DNA from: Paradesulfitobacterium ferrireducens
GTDB taxonomy: Bacteria > Bacillota > Desulfitobacteriia > Desulfitobacteriales > Desulfitobacteriaceae
Assembly: GCF_017310645.1 (NCBI RefSeq)
Contig: NZ_JAFLRH010000002.1
Location: 186,001 to 250,000 of the forward strand
Length of the DNA: 64,000 bases
Reading direction: 5' to 3'
Both the position numbers and the translations under genes were made by a program. Under the pieces are notes generated by a model. The model searched no databases. It was not told where the DNA came from and was given only the letters and a program-made list of their open reading frames with translations. Shown here one piece after another: positions 47,443 through 55,140 of this stretch. Position 1 is the stretch's first letter. Each line of letters opens with the position of its first letter.

Positions 47443-48315
47443 ATGTTTTGGCAACAGCTGGTTAACGGATTAACGGCCGGAAGCATGTATGCGCTAATTG
47501 CTCTGGGGTACACCATGGTTTACGGGATTTTGAAAATCATCAACTTTGCCCATGGTGACATCTTCATGGTCGGAGCGTTTCTAGGCTTAATCATTATCAA
47601 ACAATTTCATCTGGGATTTGTCCCGGCATTTCTTTTATCCATGGTCATTGTGGCCATCATCGGGATCATCATCGAAAAAATCGCGTACCGTCCGCTGCGT
47701 AAATCCACGAAACTAGCCCCGCTCTTAAGTGCGTTGGGCGTGTCCATTTTCTTAGTAAATTTTGCCCAGCTAGTCTGGGGTACGGAAGTCCGCTCGTTTC
47801 CCCCCAGCCTGCAAATCGATACCTTTCAGGTGGGCAGTGTCACTTTAAGCAACATCCAGATTTATGCCCTGCTTATTTCCTTTGCGCTCATGCTTGCCCT
47901 TCATTTCTTCGTGCATAAAACCAAAATGGGAGTCGCCATGCGGGCCACTTCCCACAGCATCAACCATGCACGCCTGATGGGCATTAATGTCGATAATATT
48001 ATCTCCCTTACCTTTGGTATCGGGTCTGCCCTGGCTGCAGCCGCCGGTATCTTAATCGGACTGTATTATGACGCAGTGTACCCGGTCATGGGGTATACCG
48101 CAGGGCTAAAAGCCTTCACTGCCGCCGTCCTGGGCGGAATCGGCAGCATTCCCGGCGCCATGCTCGGGGGGTTGCTTCTGGGGGTCGTTGAAAACCTCGG
48201 AGCGGCCTATATCTCCATGGGTTACCGTGATGCCATTGCCTTCGGCTTGTTGATCATCATCCTCTTGCTTAAGCCTACGGGACTCCTTGGAAAAAACATA
48301 CAGCAGAAAGTGTAG
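47443..48315 (+). CDS. livH: ABC transporter permease LivH-like
   Basis: 290 residues from an ATG preceded by GAGGAAGGTGAG (the frame from 47419 is less likely). About eight membrane helices with the family loop MRATSHSINHARLMGINVDNI and a C-terminal GLLGKNIQQKV. It forms the channel with LivM. The stop TAG is followed directly by the next start. Confidence 0.86.
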   Translation: MFWQQLVNGLTAGSMYALIALGYTMVYGILKIINFAHGDIFMVGAFLGLIIIKQFHLGFVPAFLLSMVIVAIIGIIIEKIAYRPLRKSTKLAPLLSALGVSIFLVNFAQLVWGTEVRSFPPSLQIDTFQVGSVTLSNIQIYALLISFALMLALHFFVHKTKMGVAMRATSHSINHARLMGINVDNIISLTFGIGSALAAAAGILIGLYYDAVYPVMGYTAGLKAFTAAVLGGIGSIPGAMLGGLLLGVVENLGAAYISMGYRDAIAFGLLIIILLLKPTGLLGKNIQQKV

Positions 48316-49341
48316 GTGAAGGGCGTGAACTTCAAACCAAACCGTTTCCTGCCGAACCGTTTCCTAAACGGAAAGTTAAGCCTAATCGGCGCCTTGCTTC
48401 TCATCCTTATCCTGCCGCAGGTGGTCGCCAGTGAATACGTCATGCACGTCCTGATCACGGTTGGGCTCTATATTATCTTAAGCCTTAGCCTTAACCTCGT
48501 TTCCGGCTATACCGGCCAGCTCTCCATCGGGCATGCCGCTTTTTACGGCATCGGAGCCTATGTGGCGGCCCTCTTAATGCTCCGTCTCAACTTGTCCTAT
48601 TGGGCTGTGTTGCCGCTTGCCGGCTTAGTAACCGCCGCCTTTGGTTTTATTCTCGGCCTGCCCACCCTCAGGCTCCAGGGAGATTACCTGGCAATCGTCA
48701 CCTTGGGCTTTGGCGAAATCGTGCGGCTGGTATTCCTAAACTGGGACAAGGTCACCCGCGGCCCCATGGGTCTTCCGGGCATTCCTTCCCCTCAGATCGG
48801 AGATCTTGTCTTCATGAGCAAAGTCCCCTACTTCTACCTGGTCATGGGCATGATGCTCATCACCTTAGTCTTCATGATCAGAGTATCCGAATCGGAAATG
48901 GGCCTCAGCCTCATGGCGGTAAGCCATGACGAAGTCGCAGCCGAAGCCGTAGGCGTGAACACCCTCAAAGCTAAACTCCTGGCTTTCACCTTAAGCGCCT
49001 TTTTCGCAGGAATTGCCGGCAGCTTCTATGCCACCTACATCTCTTTCATCAGCCCGGATTCCTTTACCTTTATGGACTCCATCACCATCCTAGCCATGGT
49101 CGTCCTTGGAGGCCTCGCCAGCATCCCGGGCGTCGTCATCGGCGCTATTGTCCTGGGGGTCGCACCCGAAGTTCTAAGATTTATGGCCGATTACCGCATG
49201 CTTTTGTACGGAGCCCTCATGGTCGTCATGATGATCTTCAAACCGGACGGTTTCTGGGGCGCGAAAAAGCGCGTGTACAATGTCATCCGCAAAAACCTGG
49301 AACAAAAACAGCTCCTGCATAAGCGAGGTGAGAGCGTATGA
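48316..49341 (+). CDS. livM: ABC transporter permease LivM-like
   Basis: 341 residues with about ten membrane helices, LSIGHAAFYGIGAYVAALL near the N-terminus and the family loop MAVSHDEVAAEAVGVNTLKAKLLAF. The GTG directly after the LivH stop is the first possible start; a GTG nine bases on (48325) is the alternative. The 3' end overlaps livG by 4 bases (ATGA). Confidence 0.86.
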   Translation: MKGVNFKPNRFLPNRFLNGKLSLIGALLLILILPQVVASEYVMHVLITVGLYIILSLSLNLVSGYTGQLSIGHAAFYGIGAYVAALLMLRLNLSYWAVLPLAGLVTAAFGFILGLPTLRLQGDYLAIVTLGFGEIVRLVFLNWDKVTRGPMGLPGIPSPQIGDLVFMSKVPYFYLVMGMMLITLVFMIRVSESEMGLSLMAVSHDEVAAEAVGVNTLKAKLLAFTLSAFFAGIAGSFYATYISFISPDSFTFMDSITILAMVVLGGLASIPGVVIGAIVLGVAPEVLRFMADYRMLLYGALMVVMMIFKPDGFWGAKKRVYNVIRKNLEQKQLLHKRGESV

Positions 49342-50153
49342 GCGGGATGCACCTAATCGAAGTCAAAGAGGTATCCATCCATTTCGGAGGCATCGTCGCC
49401 ATCGACAAACTCTCCATGCATGCAGATAAAGGGGAAATCCTCGCTATCATCGGACCGAACGGAGCCGGAAAAACCACGCTCTTTAACCTCTTATCCGGGG
49501 TGTACCAGCCGACCTATGGGGAAGTTGTGTTCAAAGGCCATTCCGTCAAAGGATTCAAGCCCCACACCTTAGTCGAAAAAGGAATCGCCCGCACCTTCCA
49601 AAATATCCGGCTTTTTCCCAATTTAACCGTCTTAGAAAACGTCATGGTCGGGCACCAGTGCCGCAGCCGGGAAGGACTTTTAGGAACCCTTATCCACAGC
49701 AAGAAAATCATGAAGCAACGGGTCAACATGATCGAACGCTGTGAAGAACTCCTGGAACTGGTTAAACTCAAGGATTCCATGGAAGAACTGGCTACCAGCC
49801 TTCCCTATGGGAAACAGCGCTTGTTGGAAATCGCCCGTGCCCTGGCCACCGAGTGCGAAGTCTTGCTTTTAGACGAACCGGCGGCTGGGATGAACAGCCA
49901 CGAACGCACCGAGCTAATCGCGCTCATTCGCAAGATCAGCAAAGACTTGCACAAAACCATCATCTTAATTGAGCACGACCTTGAGTTGGTCATGGACATT
50001 TCCGACCGGATCATGGTCCTGGACTATGGCCGGAAAATTGCCGAAGGGCTGCCGCAAGAGATACAGAACAATCCCAAAGTCATTGAAGCCTATATCGGAA
50101 GCGATGAGGATGAATTAGAGGAGGGCGGCTATGCTGCAGTTGGAGAATATTAG
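49338..50153 (+). CDS. livG: ABC transporter ATPase LivG-like
   Basis: A 271-residue ATPase: Walker A GPNGAGKTT (~residues 40-48), a LivG-type insertion and Walker B LLLDEPAAGM. The signature segment ATSLPYGKQRLLEIARAL is the relaxed form normal for LivG. It pairs with LivF to power the importer. It overlaps both neighbours. Confidence 0.88.
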   Translation: MSGMHLIEVKEVSIHFGGIVAIDKLSMHADKGEILAIIGPNGAGKTTLFNLLSGVYQPTYGEVVFKGHSVKGFKPHTLVEKGIARTFQNIRLFPNLTVLENVMVGHQCRSREGLLGTLIHSKKIMKQRVNMIERCEELLELVKLKDSMEELATSLPYGKQRLLEIARALATECEVLLLDEPAAGMNSHERTELIALIRKISKDLHKTIILIEHDLELVMDISDRIMVLDYGRKIAEGLPQEIQNNPKVIEAYIGSDEDELEEGGYAAVGEY

Positions 50154-50880
50154 CGTTCATTACGGCGTCATCCCTGCTCTTAAAGGTCTCAGCCTCGAAG
50201 TCAAAGAAGGAGAAATTGTGGCTTTAATCGGGGCTAACGGCGCCGGCAAAAGCACTACCTTAAAAACAATTTCCGGCCTGAAGCGTCCAACCAGCGGCAG
50301 CATCAAATTTAAGGGCCAGGATATCAGCCGGATGAACGCAGATGGGATTGTGCGTTTAGGCATCAGCCAAGTCCCGGAAGGCAGAGGGGTATTTCCCAAT
50401 CTGACCGTGATTGAGAACCTCATGCTTGGAACCTATGTCCGCAAAGATAAACAAAACTTTGAAAAAGACTTAGAGAATGTCTATAATAAATTTCCGCGCC
50501 TAAAAGAACGCAAACACCAATATGGCGGAACTTTAAGCGGAGGAGAACAGCAAATGCTGGCCATAGGCCGGTCCCTGATGGCCGCGCCCAAACTCTTGCT
50601 TCTGGATGAGCCTTCCATGGGGCTTGCTCCTATAGTCGTGAAAGAAATCTTCCGTACGATTAAAGAAATTAACCGCACCAGCGGTACCACCATTCTCTTG
50701 GTGGAACAAAATGCGCGCATGGCCTTGGCCGCCGCTGACCGGGCCTATGTCTTAGAAACCGGGAAAATTGTGCTCGAAGGAACGTCTGCCAGCCTGCGGG
50801 CCAATCCCCAAGTGCAGGGAGCTTATCTCGGAGGCAAACGCGACAGGCATCCGGCGGGGACGGTAGAAACCAGCGCCTAG
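50131..50880 (+). CDS. livF: ABC transporter ATPase LivF-like
   Basis: A 249-residue ATPase: Walker A GANGAGKST (~35-43), signature LSGGEQQMLAIGRSLM and Walker B LLLDEPSMGLAP. The start lies inside the end of livG, behind GAGGAGGGCGG, so the two ATPases are translationally coupled. Last gene of the importer operon. Confidence 0.88.
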   Translation: MLQLENISVHYGVIPALKGLSLEVKEGEIVALIGANGAGKSTTLKTISGLKRPTSGSIKFKGQDISRMNADGIVRLGISQVPEGRGVFPNLTVIENLMLGTYVRKDKQNFEKDLENVYNKFPRLKERKHQYGGTLSGGEQQMLAIGRSLMAAPKLLLLDEPSMGLAPIVVKEIFRTIKEINRTSGTTILLVEQNARMALAAADRAYVLETGKIVLEGTSASLRANPQVQGAYLGGKRDRHPAGTVETSA

Positions 50881-51002
50881 AGCAGATGTAAGAATGTAGT
50901 TGTTTGTAGGGGAGCACGTGAAGGAAGAAGTTGGTGTAACAGCAAGTAACATACGTTATACCTGTAAGGAAAGTGGAAAAGATCGGAGGTATAGAGCAAC
51001 AA

Positions 51003-52199
51003 GTGACTAAGAAATATGATCTGATTATCGCTGGCGGCGGGATTATGGCCTCCAGCTTGGCCTACAATTTACGGAGAGATGGATATACCGGCAGCATTGC
51101 TGTTTTTGAAAAGGACCGGATGTATGAATTTTCTTCTACCCCACGCAGCTATGGCGGGGTGCGCCATACCTTCAGCATTGAAGGAAATATCCGGCTATCC
51201 CAACTGAGTGTTAAGCTGTATGAGCGGTTTGAACAGGATATGGCCATGGATGGGGAAGCGGCCGTCATTGATTTTAACCAGCACGGCTATCTGTATTTGG
51301 CTGATCAGGACGGGCTGGCCATGCTTAAGGAAAATATGAAATTGCAGCATAGCCTGGGGTGTGAGATTCAGCTCATGACTCCGGAAGAAGTCAAAGCGTT
51401 TGTGCCCGAGCTGGTTGTGGATGACCTGGCCGGAGGCATCTTCGATGTCAAAGGCGGAAACATCGACCCGAATACGGTGCTTCAATGGTATGTAAGACAC
51501 GCCAAACGACTGGGAGTAGAGTATATCTATGAGAAGGTTCAAGCCATCCTGACCGACGGCCAGGCCATGACCGGGGTTAAATTAGAAAGCGGAGAAGAGT
51601 ATCACGCTCCGATCGTGGTCAATGCTGCCGGAGCCTGGTCCGGAGAATTAAGCAAAACCGCCGGACTGGATATACCGGTGGTGCCGCTTAAGAAGCAGGT
51701 GTATTGTGTGGACTTGGCGGAACCGTTTGACCGGGATATTCCCTTTGTCTTTGATACCATCAAAGCCACTTATTTTCAATCAGAAGGGCAAAAAATTATT
51801 ACCAGCTCACGGGAAGGATCCAACCTTTTCGACAGAGACGGTCAGCTTAGCTATCATTATAATTTCCACTTAGATAAATCATTTTTTACCAATGAAGTCT
51901 GGCCCTTGCTGGCGGAGCGTTCTCCCAAGTTTGAGCGCTTGAAGCTGGAACAGGGGTGGGCCGGCCTCTATGAATACAACTATATCGACCATAATGGGAT
52001 TATTGGGGCCTACCCGGGAGTGAAAGGGTATTATGTGCTCACCGGATTTAGCGGGCATGGTTTCCAGCAAGCCCCGGCGGCGGGGAAAGGCTTGTCCGAA
52101 CTGATTCGCTTGGGCCGGTACGAAACCCTTGATTTAACCCCGTTTTCAATTGAACGCTTTGCCAAAAATGAGCTGCTCCTGGAGAAAGAAGTTTATTAG
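51003..52199 (+). CDS. FAD-dependent amine oxidoreductase (sarcosine/glycine oxidase-like)
   Basis: 398 residues from a GTG that places the dinucleotide motif (YDLIIAGGGIMASSLAYNL) at residue ~4; GGAGG lies 13 bases upstream, and a GTG at 50973 is the alternative. DAO-type fold: N-terminal FAD site, EKDRMYEF, and C-terminal GFSGHGFQQAP. It oxidises an amine or N-methyl amino acid. The neighbouring cyclodeaminase-family gene and FadR regulator suggest nitrogen-containing substrates. No clear covalent-flavin Cys is identified. Confidence 0.72.
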   Translation: MTKKYDLIIAGGGIMASSLAYNLRRDGYTGSIAVFEKDRMYEFSSTPRSYGGVRHTFSIEGNIRLSQLSVKLYERFEQDMAMDGEAAVIDFNQHGYLYLADQDGLAMLKENMKLQHSLGCEIQLMTPEEVKAFVPELVVDDLAGGIFDVKGGNIDPNTVLQWYVRHAKRLGVEYIYEKVQAILTDGQAMTGVKLESGEEYHAPIVVNAAGAWSGELSKTAGLDIPVVPLKKQVYCVDLAEPFDRDIPFVFDTIKATYFQSEGQKIITSSREGSNLFDRDGQLSYHYNFHLDKSFFTNEVWPLLAERSPKFERLKLEQGWAGLYEYNYIDHNGIIGAYPGVKGYYVLTGFSGHGFQQAPAAGKGLSELIRLGRYETLDLTPFSIERFAKNELLLEKEVY

Positions 52200-52291
52200 A
52201 AGAAGATAAAGTTAGACGGATTACAAGGAATATAGGGTAATAACGAAGAAAGTATTTTTTGAGGAACACTTTTTTCAAGGGGTGAGCGCTA

Positions 52292-53008
52292 ATGGATCTA
52301 ACGCGTAAAAAACGCACCAAGCTTTACGAAGATGTGGTTGAACAAATCCGAAAGCTAATCATAGAAGGCACTTTAGCCCCTGGGGATCAACTGCTTCCGG
52401 AAAGGCAGCTTGCGGAAAAATTAGGAGTTAGCCGGTCTGCGGTGCGGGAAGCGTTAACATCCTTGGTATCCCTAGGGCTTCTGGAAATCATCCCTGGGAG
52501 CGGGGCCTATGTCAAAGAAGTCAAAATGGATGATTTAATTAATCCTTTAGCTTCAGTGATGCTTAAAGAAATTGACAATATTTTCGATTTGCTTGAAGCC
52601 CGGCTGGTTTTAGAAACCGGTGCTGCCCGCCTGGCCGCGGAACGGGCCGAGCGCACGGATCTCTATGAAATGCATGAGTTTTTAAGAGATATGGAAAATG
52701 ACGTAAACGAAGGCCGGAACACGGATGAATCAGACAGTCTGTTCCATTTCAGCACTGTTCGTGCCAGCCATAACCCGGTGCTTTTAAATCTCATGACCGT
52801 GCTCATGGGCCTGATGAAGGAATACTATGGACCCAGCCGCAAGAAATTGGTGGAGCTCTGTGAAGACCGGGATATGTGGACGCGCCAGCATCGGGAAACT
52901 TATGAAGCCATTAAAGCCGGTGACCCTGAAACGGCGGCGGCAGCTGTCGCCCGCCATCTGGAGACAACCATTGAAAGATTAAAAAAGCTTCAGGGCATGG
53001 AGGAGTAA
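52292..53008 (+). CDS. GntR/FadR-family transcriptional regulator
   Basis: 238 residues: N-terminal winged HTH (LYEDVVEQIRKLIIEGTLAPGD, then LLPERQLAEKLGVSRSAVREALT) and a C-terminal helical FadR/FCD ligand-binding domain with ARLVLETGAARLAAERA and a histidine triad (HFSTVRASHN, RQHRETYEAI, ARHLE) of the metal-binding type. It probably represses the flanking FAD enzyme and cyclodeaminase-family genes until a carboxylic ligand binds. Confidence 0.86.
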   Translation: MDLTRKKRTKLYEDVVEQIRKLIIEGTLAPGDQLLPERQLAEKLGVSRSAVREALTSLVSLGLLEIIPGSGAYVKEVKMDDLINPLASVMLKEIDNIFDLLEARLVLETGAARLAAERAERTDLYEMHEFLRDMENDVNEGRNTDESDSLFHFSTVRASHNPVLLNLMTVLMGLMKEYYGPSRKKLVELCEDRDMWTRQHRETYEAIKAGDPETAAAAVARHLETTIERLKKLQGMEE

Positions 53009-53023
53009 AGGAGGAGAAGGCTT

Positions 53024-54004
53024 GTGAACATGGGCAAAGAGTTGCTCTATTTGTCAAGGGAGGATGTTGCATCGCTTAATATCGGAATGGCCGAGACCAT
53101 CCGCCTGTTGGAAGAGGCATTTCTGGAAAAAGCTAACGGAAAAGTAGACGCGCTGCACAAGACGGAGCTGCATCCCAAACGGGATGACGACTTTATCAAT
53201 GCCATGCCGTGCAGCTTCCCTAACAAGGCTGCCGGAATCAAGTGGATCAGCGCTTATCCGGGCAACAAAGAGAAAGGCTTGCCCTACCTGTCCGGGCTGA
53301 TTGTTCTGAATGACCCTCAGACCGGTATTCCAATAGCGATCATGGAGGCGGGAATCATAACCGCAATCCGAACGGGTGCGGTGACCGGGTTGTCTGCCAA
53401 GTATCTGGCCCGCAAGGATAGCCAGACTGTGGCCATTCTTGGGTGCGGGGTTCAGGCCCGGACGCAATTGGAGGCGGTGCTGGCCGTCTATCCGGGGATT
53501 CAACTGGTCAAAGCCTATGATGTGATTTCTGAGGCAGCAGCCCGATATGCCGCTGAAATGGGAGAGAAGTTTAAGGTTAGGGTAGAGACCACAGCTTCTC
53601 CGGAAGCCGCCGTCAGGGACAGCGATATTATCGTGACCGCCGGCCCCATCCTTTCCAACCCGAATCCGGTGATTGAAGGCTCCTGGTTAAAGGAAGGGTG
53701 TTTTGGGGCTCCCATAGATTATGATTCTTATTGGAAGAAGAGTGCTTTCGAAGCGGCCGCGAGAATTTATGTGGATGATGTGGCCCAATTTGACAGCCAC
53801 CGCCCCTTGGGTTATTTCAGCGCCGTTCCGCCGGTTTACGGGGAGTTGGCCGATTTGGTGGCCGGCAAGATTTCCGCCCGCCTCAATGATACGGAACGCC
53901 TTATCGCCGTCAATTTAGGGCTGTCTCTGGAAGATATTGCCGCCGCGTCCCAGGTTTATGAGCAAGCCTTAAAGAAAGGTTTGGGCCGGGTTTTACCGGT
54001 GTAA
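53024..54004 (+). CDS. Ornithine cyclodeaminase/mu-crystallin family protein
   Basis: 326 residues from a GTG behind GGAGGAG. Rossmann motif is TVAILGCGVQARTQLEA (~residues 140-160), the substrate region EAGIITAIRTGAVTGLSAKYLA is conserved, and GSWLKEGCFGAP follows. Members reduce or rearrange imino/keto acids (OCD, ketimine reductases, alanine dehydrogenases). With the FAD amine oxidase upstream it may process the imine product. It ends 20 bp before copy B of the structured element. Confidence 0.78.
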   Translation: MNMGKELLYLSREDVASLNIGMAETIRLLEEAFLEKANGKVDALHKTELHPKRDDDFINAMPCSFPNKAAGIKWISAYPGNKEKGLPYLSGLIVLNDPQTGIPIAIMEAGIITAIRTGAVTGLSAKYLARKDSQTVAILGCGVQARTQLEAVLAVYPGIQLVKAYDVISEAAARYAAEMGEKFKVRVETTASPEAAVRDSDIIVTAGPILSNPNPVIEGSWLKEGCFGAPIDYDSYWKKSAFEAAARIYVDDVAQFDSHRPLGYFSAVPPVYGELADLVAGKISARLNDTERLIAVNLGLSLEDIAAASQVYEQALKKGLGRVLPV

Positions 54005-54023
54005 TCTCGTGTGAATGGAGATG

Positions 54024-54158
54024 TAACACTGAACTAACCCGCCCTAAGTCCCCCGCCCCTATAGGCGGCGGGTGCCAAAGGGCGGTTAAGTCCAGTATGG
54101 ACTCGACTAACATTCAGTGGGGGTTGAATCCCCCTCTGAATGAAGTCTCGTTCAATCT
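54024..54158 (+). mobile_element. Structured non-coding element, copy B (omega-RNA/HEARO- or IS605-end-like)
   Basis: 135 nt, the partner of 42312-42447. It has the same predicted stems; in the inner stem B has CCGCC/GGCGG where A has TCGCC/GGCGG, so pairing is kept. A/B share both ends exactly, from TAACACTGAACTAACCC to TTCAATCT, and diverge at once outside, which defines the element boundaries. It sits between the cyclodeaminase-family gene and the EamA gene. No ORF is inside. Confidence 0.6.
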
Positions 54159-54182
54159 GCTCCCTGCCTGGAGGTGGTTAAG

Positions 54183-55079
54183 TTGCAGCAGGGAAAAAGG
54201 GCGGGGGTTATGGCAATCATCATCTCCACCTTGGGCTTTTGTGTCTATCCGATCTTTGGCAAAGTCGTGTTTGCAGGCGGAGCCAGTGTTTTCACCGTCT
54301 TGTTTATTCGCTTCACCCTGGCGGCCGTCGTGTTCTGGAGCTTGACCTGGTGGAAAAGCGGCAGGCCCAGACTCGGCCTGAAAATTTGGCTCGTACTTCT
54401 GGGGATGGGCGGAATGGGATATGCGAGCATGGCAGCGCTTTTATTAGGGTCTGTTCATTATATTCCGGCTTCCATCGCTTCTCTCATTTTCTATACCTTT
54501 CCCCTGATGGTCACAGTGATTGCGATCGCCACCCGCCAGGAAATTGCTTCCGGATTAAAGCTCCTGGGGCTTGGCAGTTCCAGTTTGGGTTTAATTCTGG
54601 TGATCGGGCTGAACTTTGGCGGGGTCAATCTCATGGGTGCTTTGATTGCCTTCAGTTCAGCAGTGGTTCATGCTTTGAACGTGATGATCGGCAATCGGGT
54701 GCTTCGGGTCTCTGATCCTTTGCTCAGTACAGCCGGGATGACAACGGGGGCCGCTGTGAGTATGGGAATTGCGTCCTTGGCCACCGGGCTTACGTGGCAG
54801 CTTTCAGCAACCACCTGGCTGGGGATTGCCGGAATCACCTTCTTTTCTACGATTATTGCGATGTTTAGTTTTTATAAAGGGTTGCAGCTTGTAGGGGCTT
54901 CGACCGCTTCGATTTTAAGCATGCTGGAACCTGTAATGACCGGGATACTGGCGTATTTGTTTCTGGGAGAGCGCCTTACTCTTACCCAGCTGGTGGGAGG
55001 AGCTTTGGTTCTTTTAGGTAGTATGATCGTGGCCTGGGTGCCGGTTCCAGTGCCTGTATCTGAGAAACCTATACCGTAA
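54183..55079 (+). CDS. EamA/DMT-family transporter
   Basis: 298 residues from a TTG 8 bases after GGAGG (a GTG at 54174 overlaps the ribosome site). Ten membrane helices in two EamA repeats; the last helix region (ASTASILSMLEPVMTGILAYLFLGERL) is characteristic of the drug/metabolite transporter superfamily. Probably an exporter; substrate not visible. The element at 54024 lies directly upstream. Confidence 0.8.
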   Translation: MQQGKRAGVMAIIISTLGFCVYPIFGKVVFAGGASVFTVLFIRFTLAAVVFWSLTWWKSGRPRLGLKIWLVLLGMGGMGYASMAALLLGSVHYIPASIASLIFYTFPLMVTVIAIATRQEIASGLKLLGLGSSSLGLILVIGLNFGGVNLMGALIAFSSAVVHALNVMIGNRVLRVSDPLLSTAGMTTGAAVSMGIASLATGLTWQLSATTWLGIAGITFFSTIIAMFSFYKGLQLVGASTASILSMLEPVMTGILAYLFLGERLTLTQLVGGALVLLGSMIVAWVPVPVPVSEKPIP

Positions 55080-55140
55080 TAGTAAGAGGCAGAAAAAATC
55101 AAAAGGGCATAAAAATGTCCGGACTGGAGGGAATGGAAAG

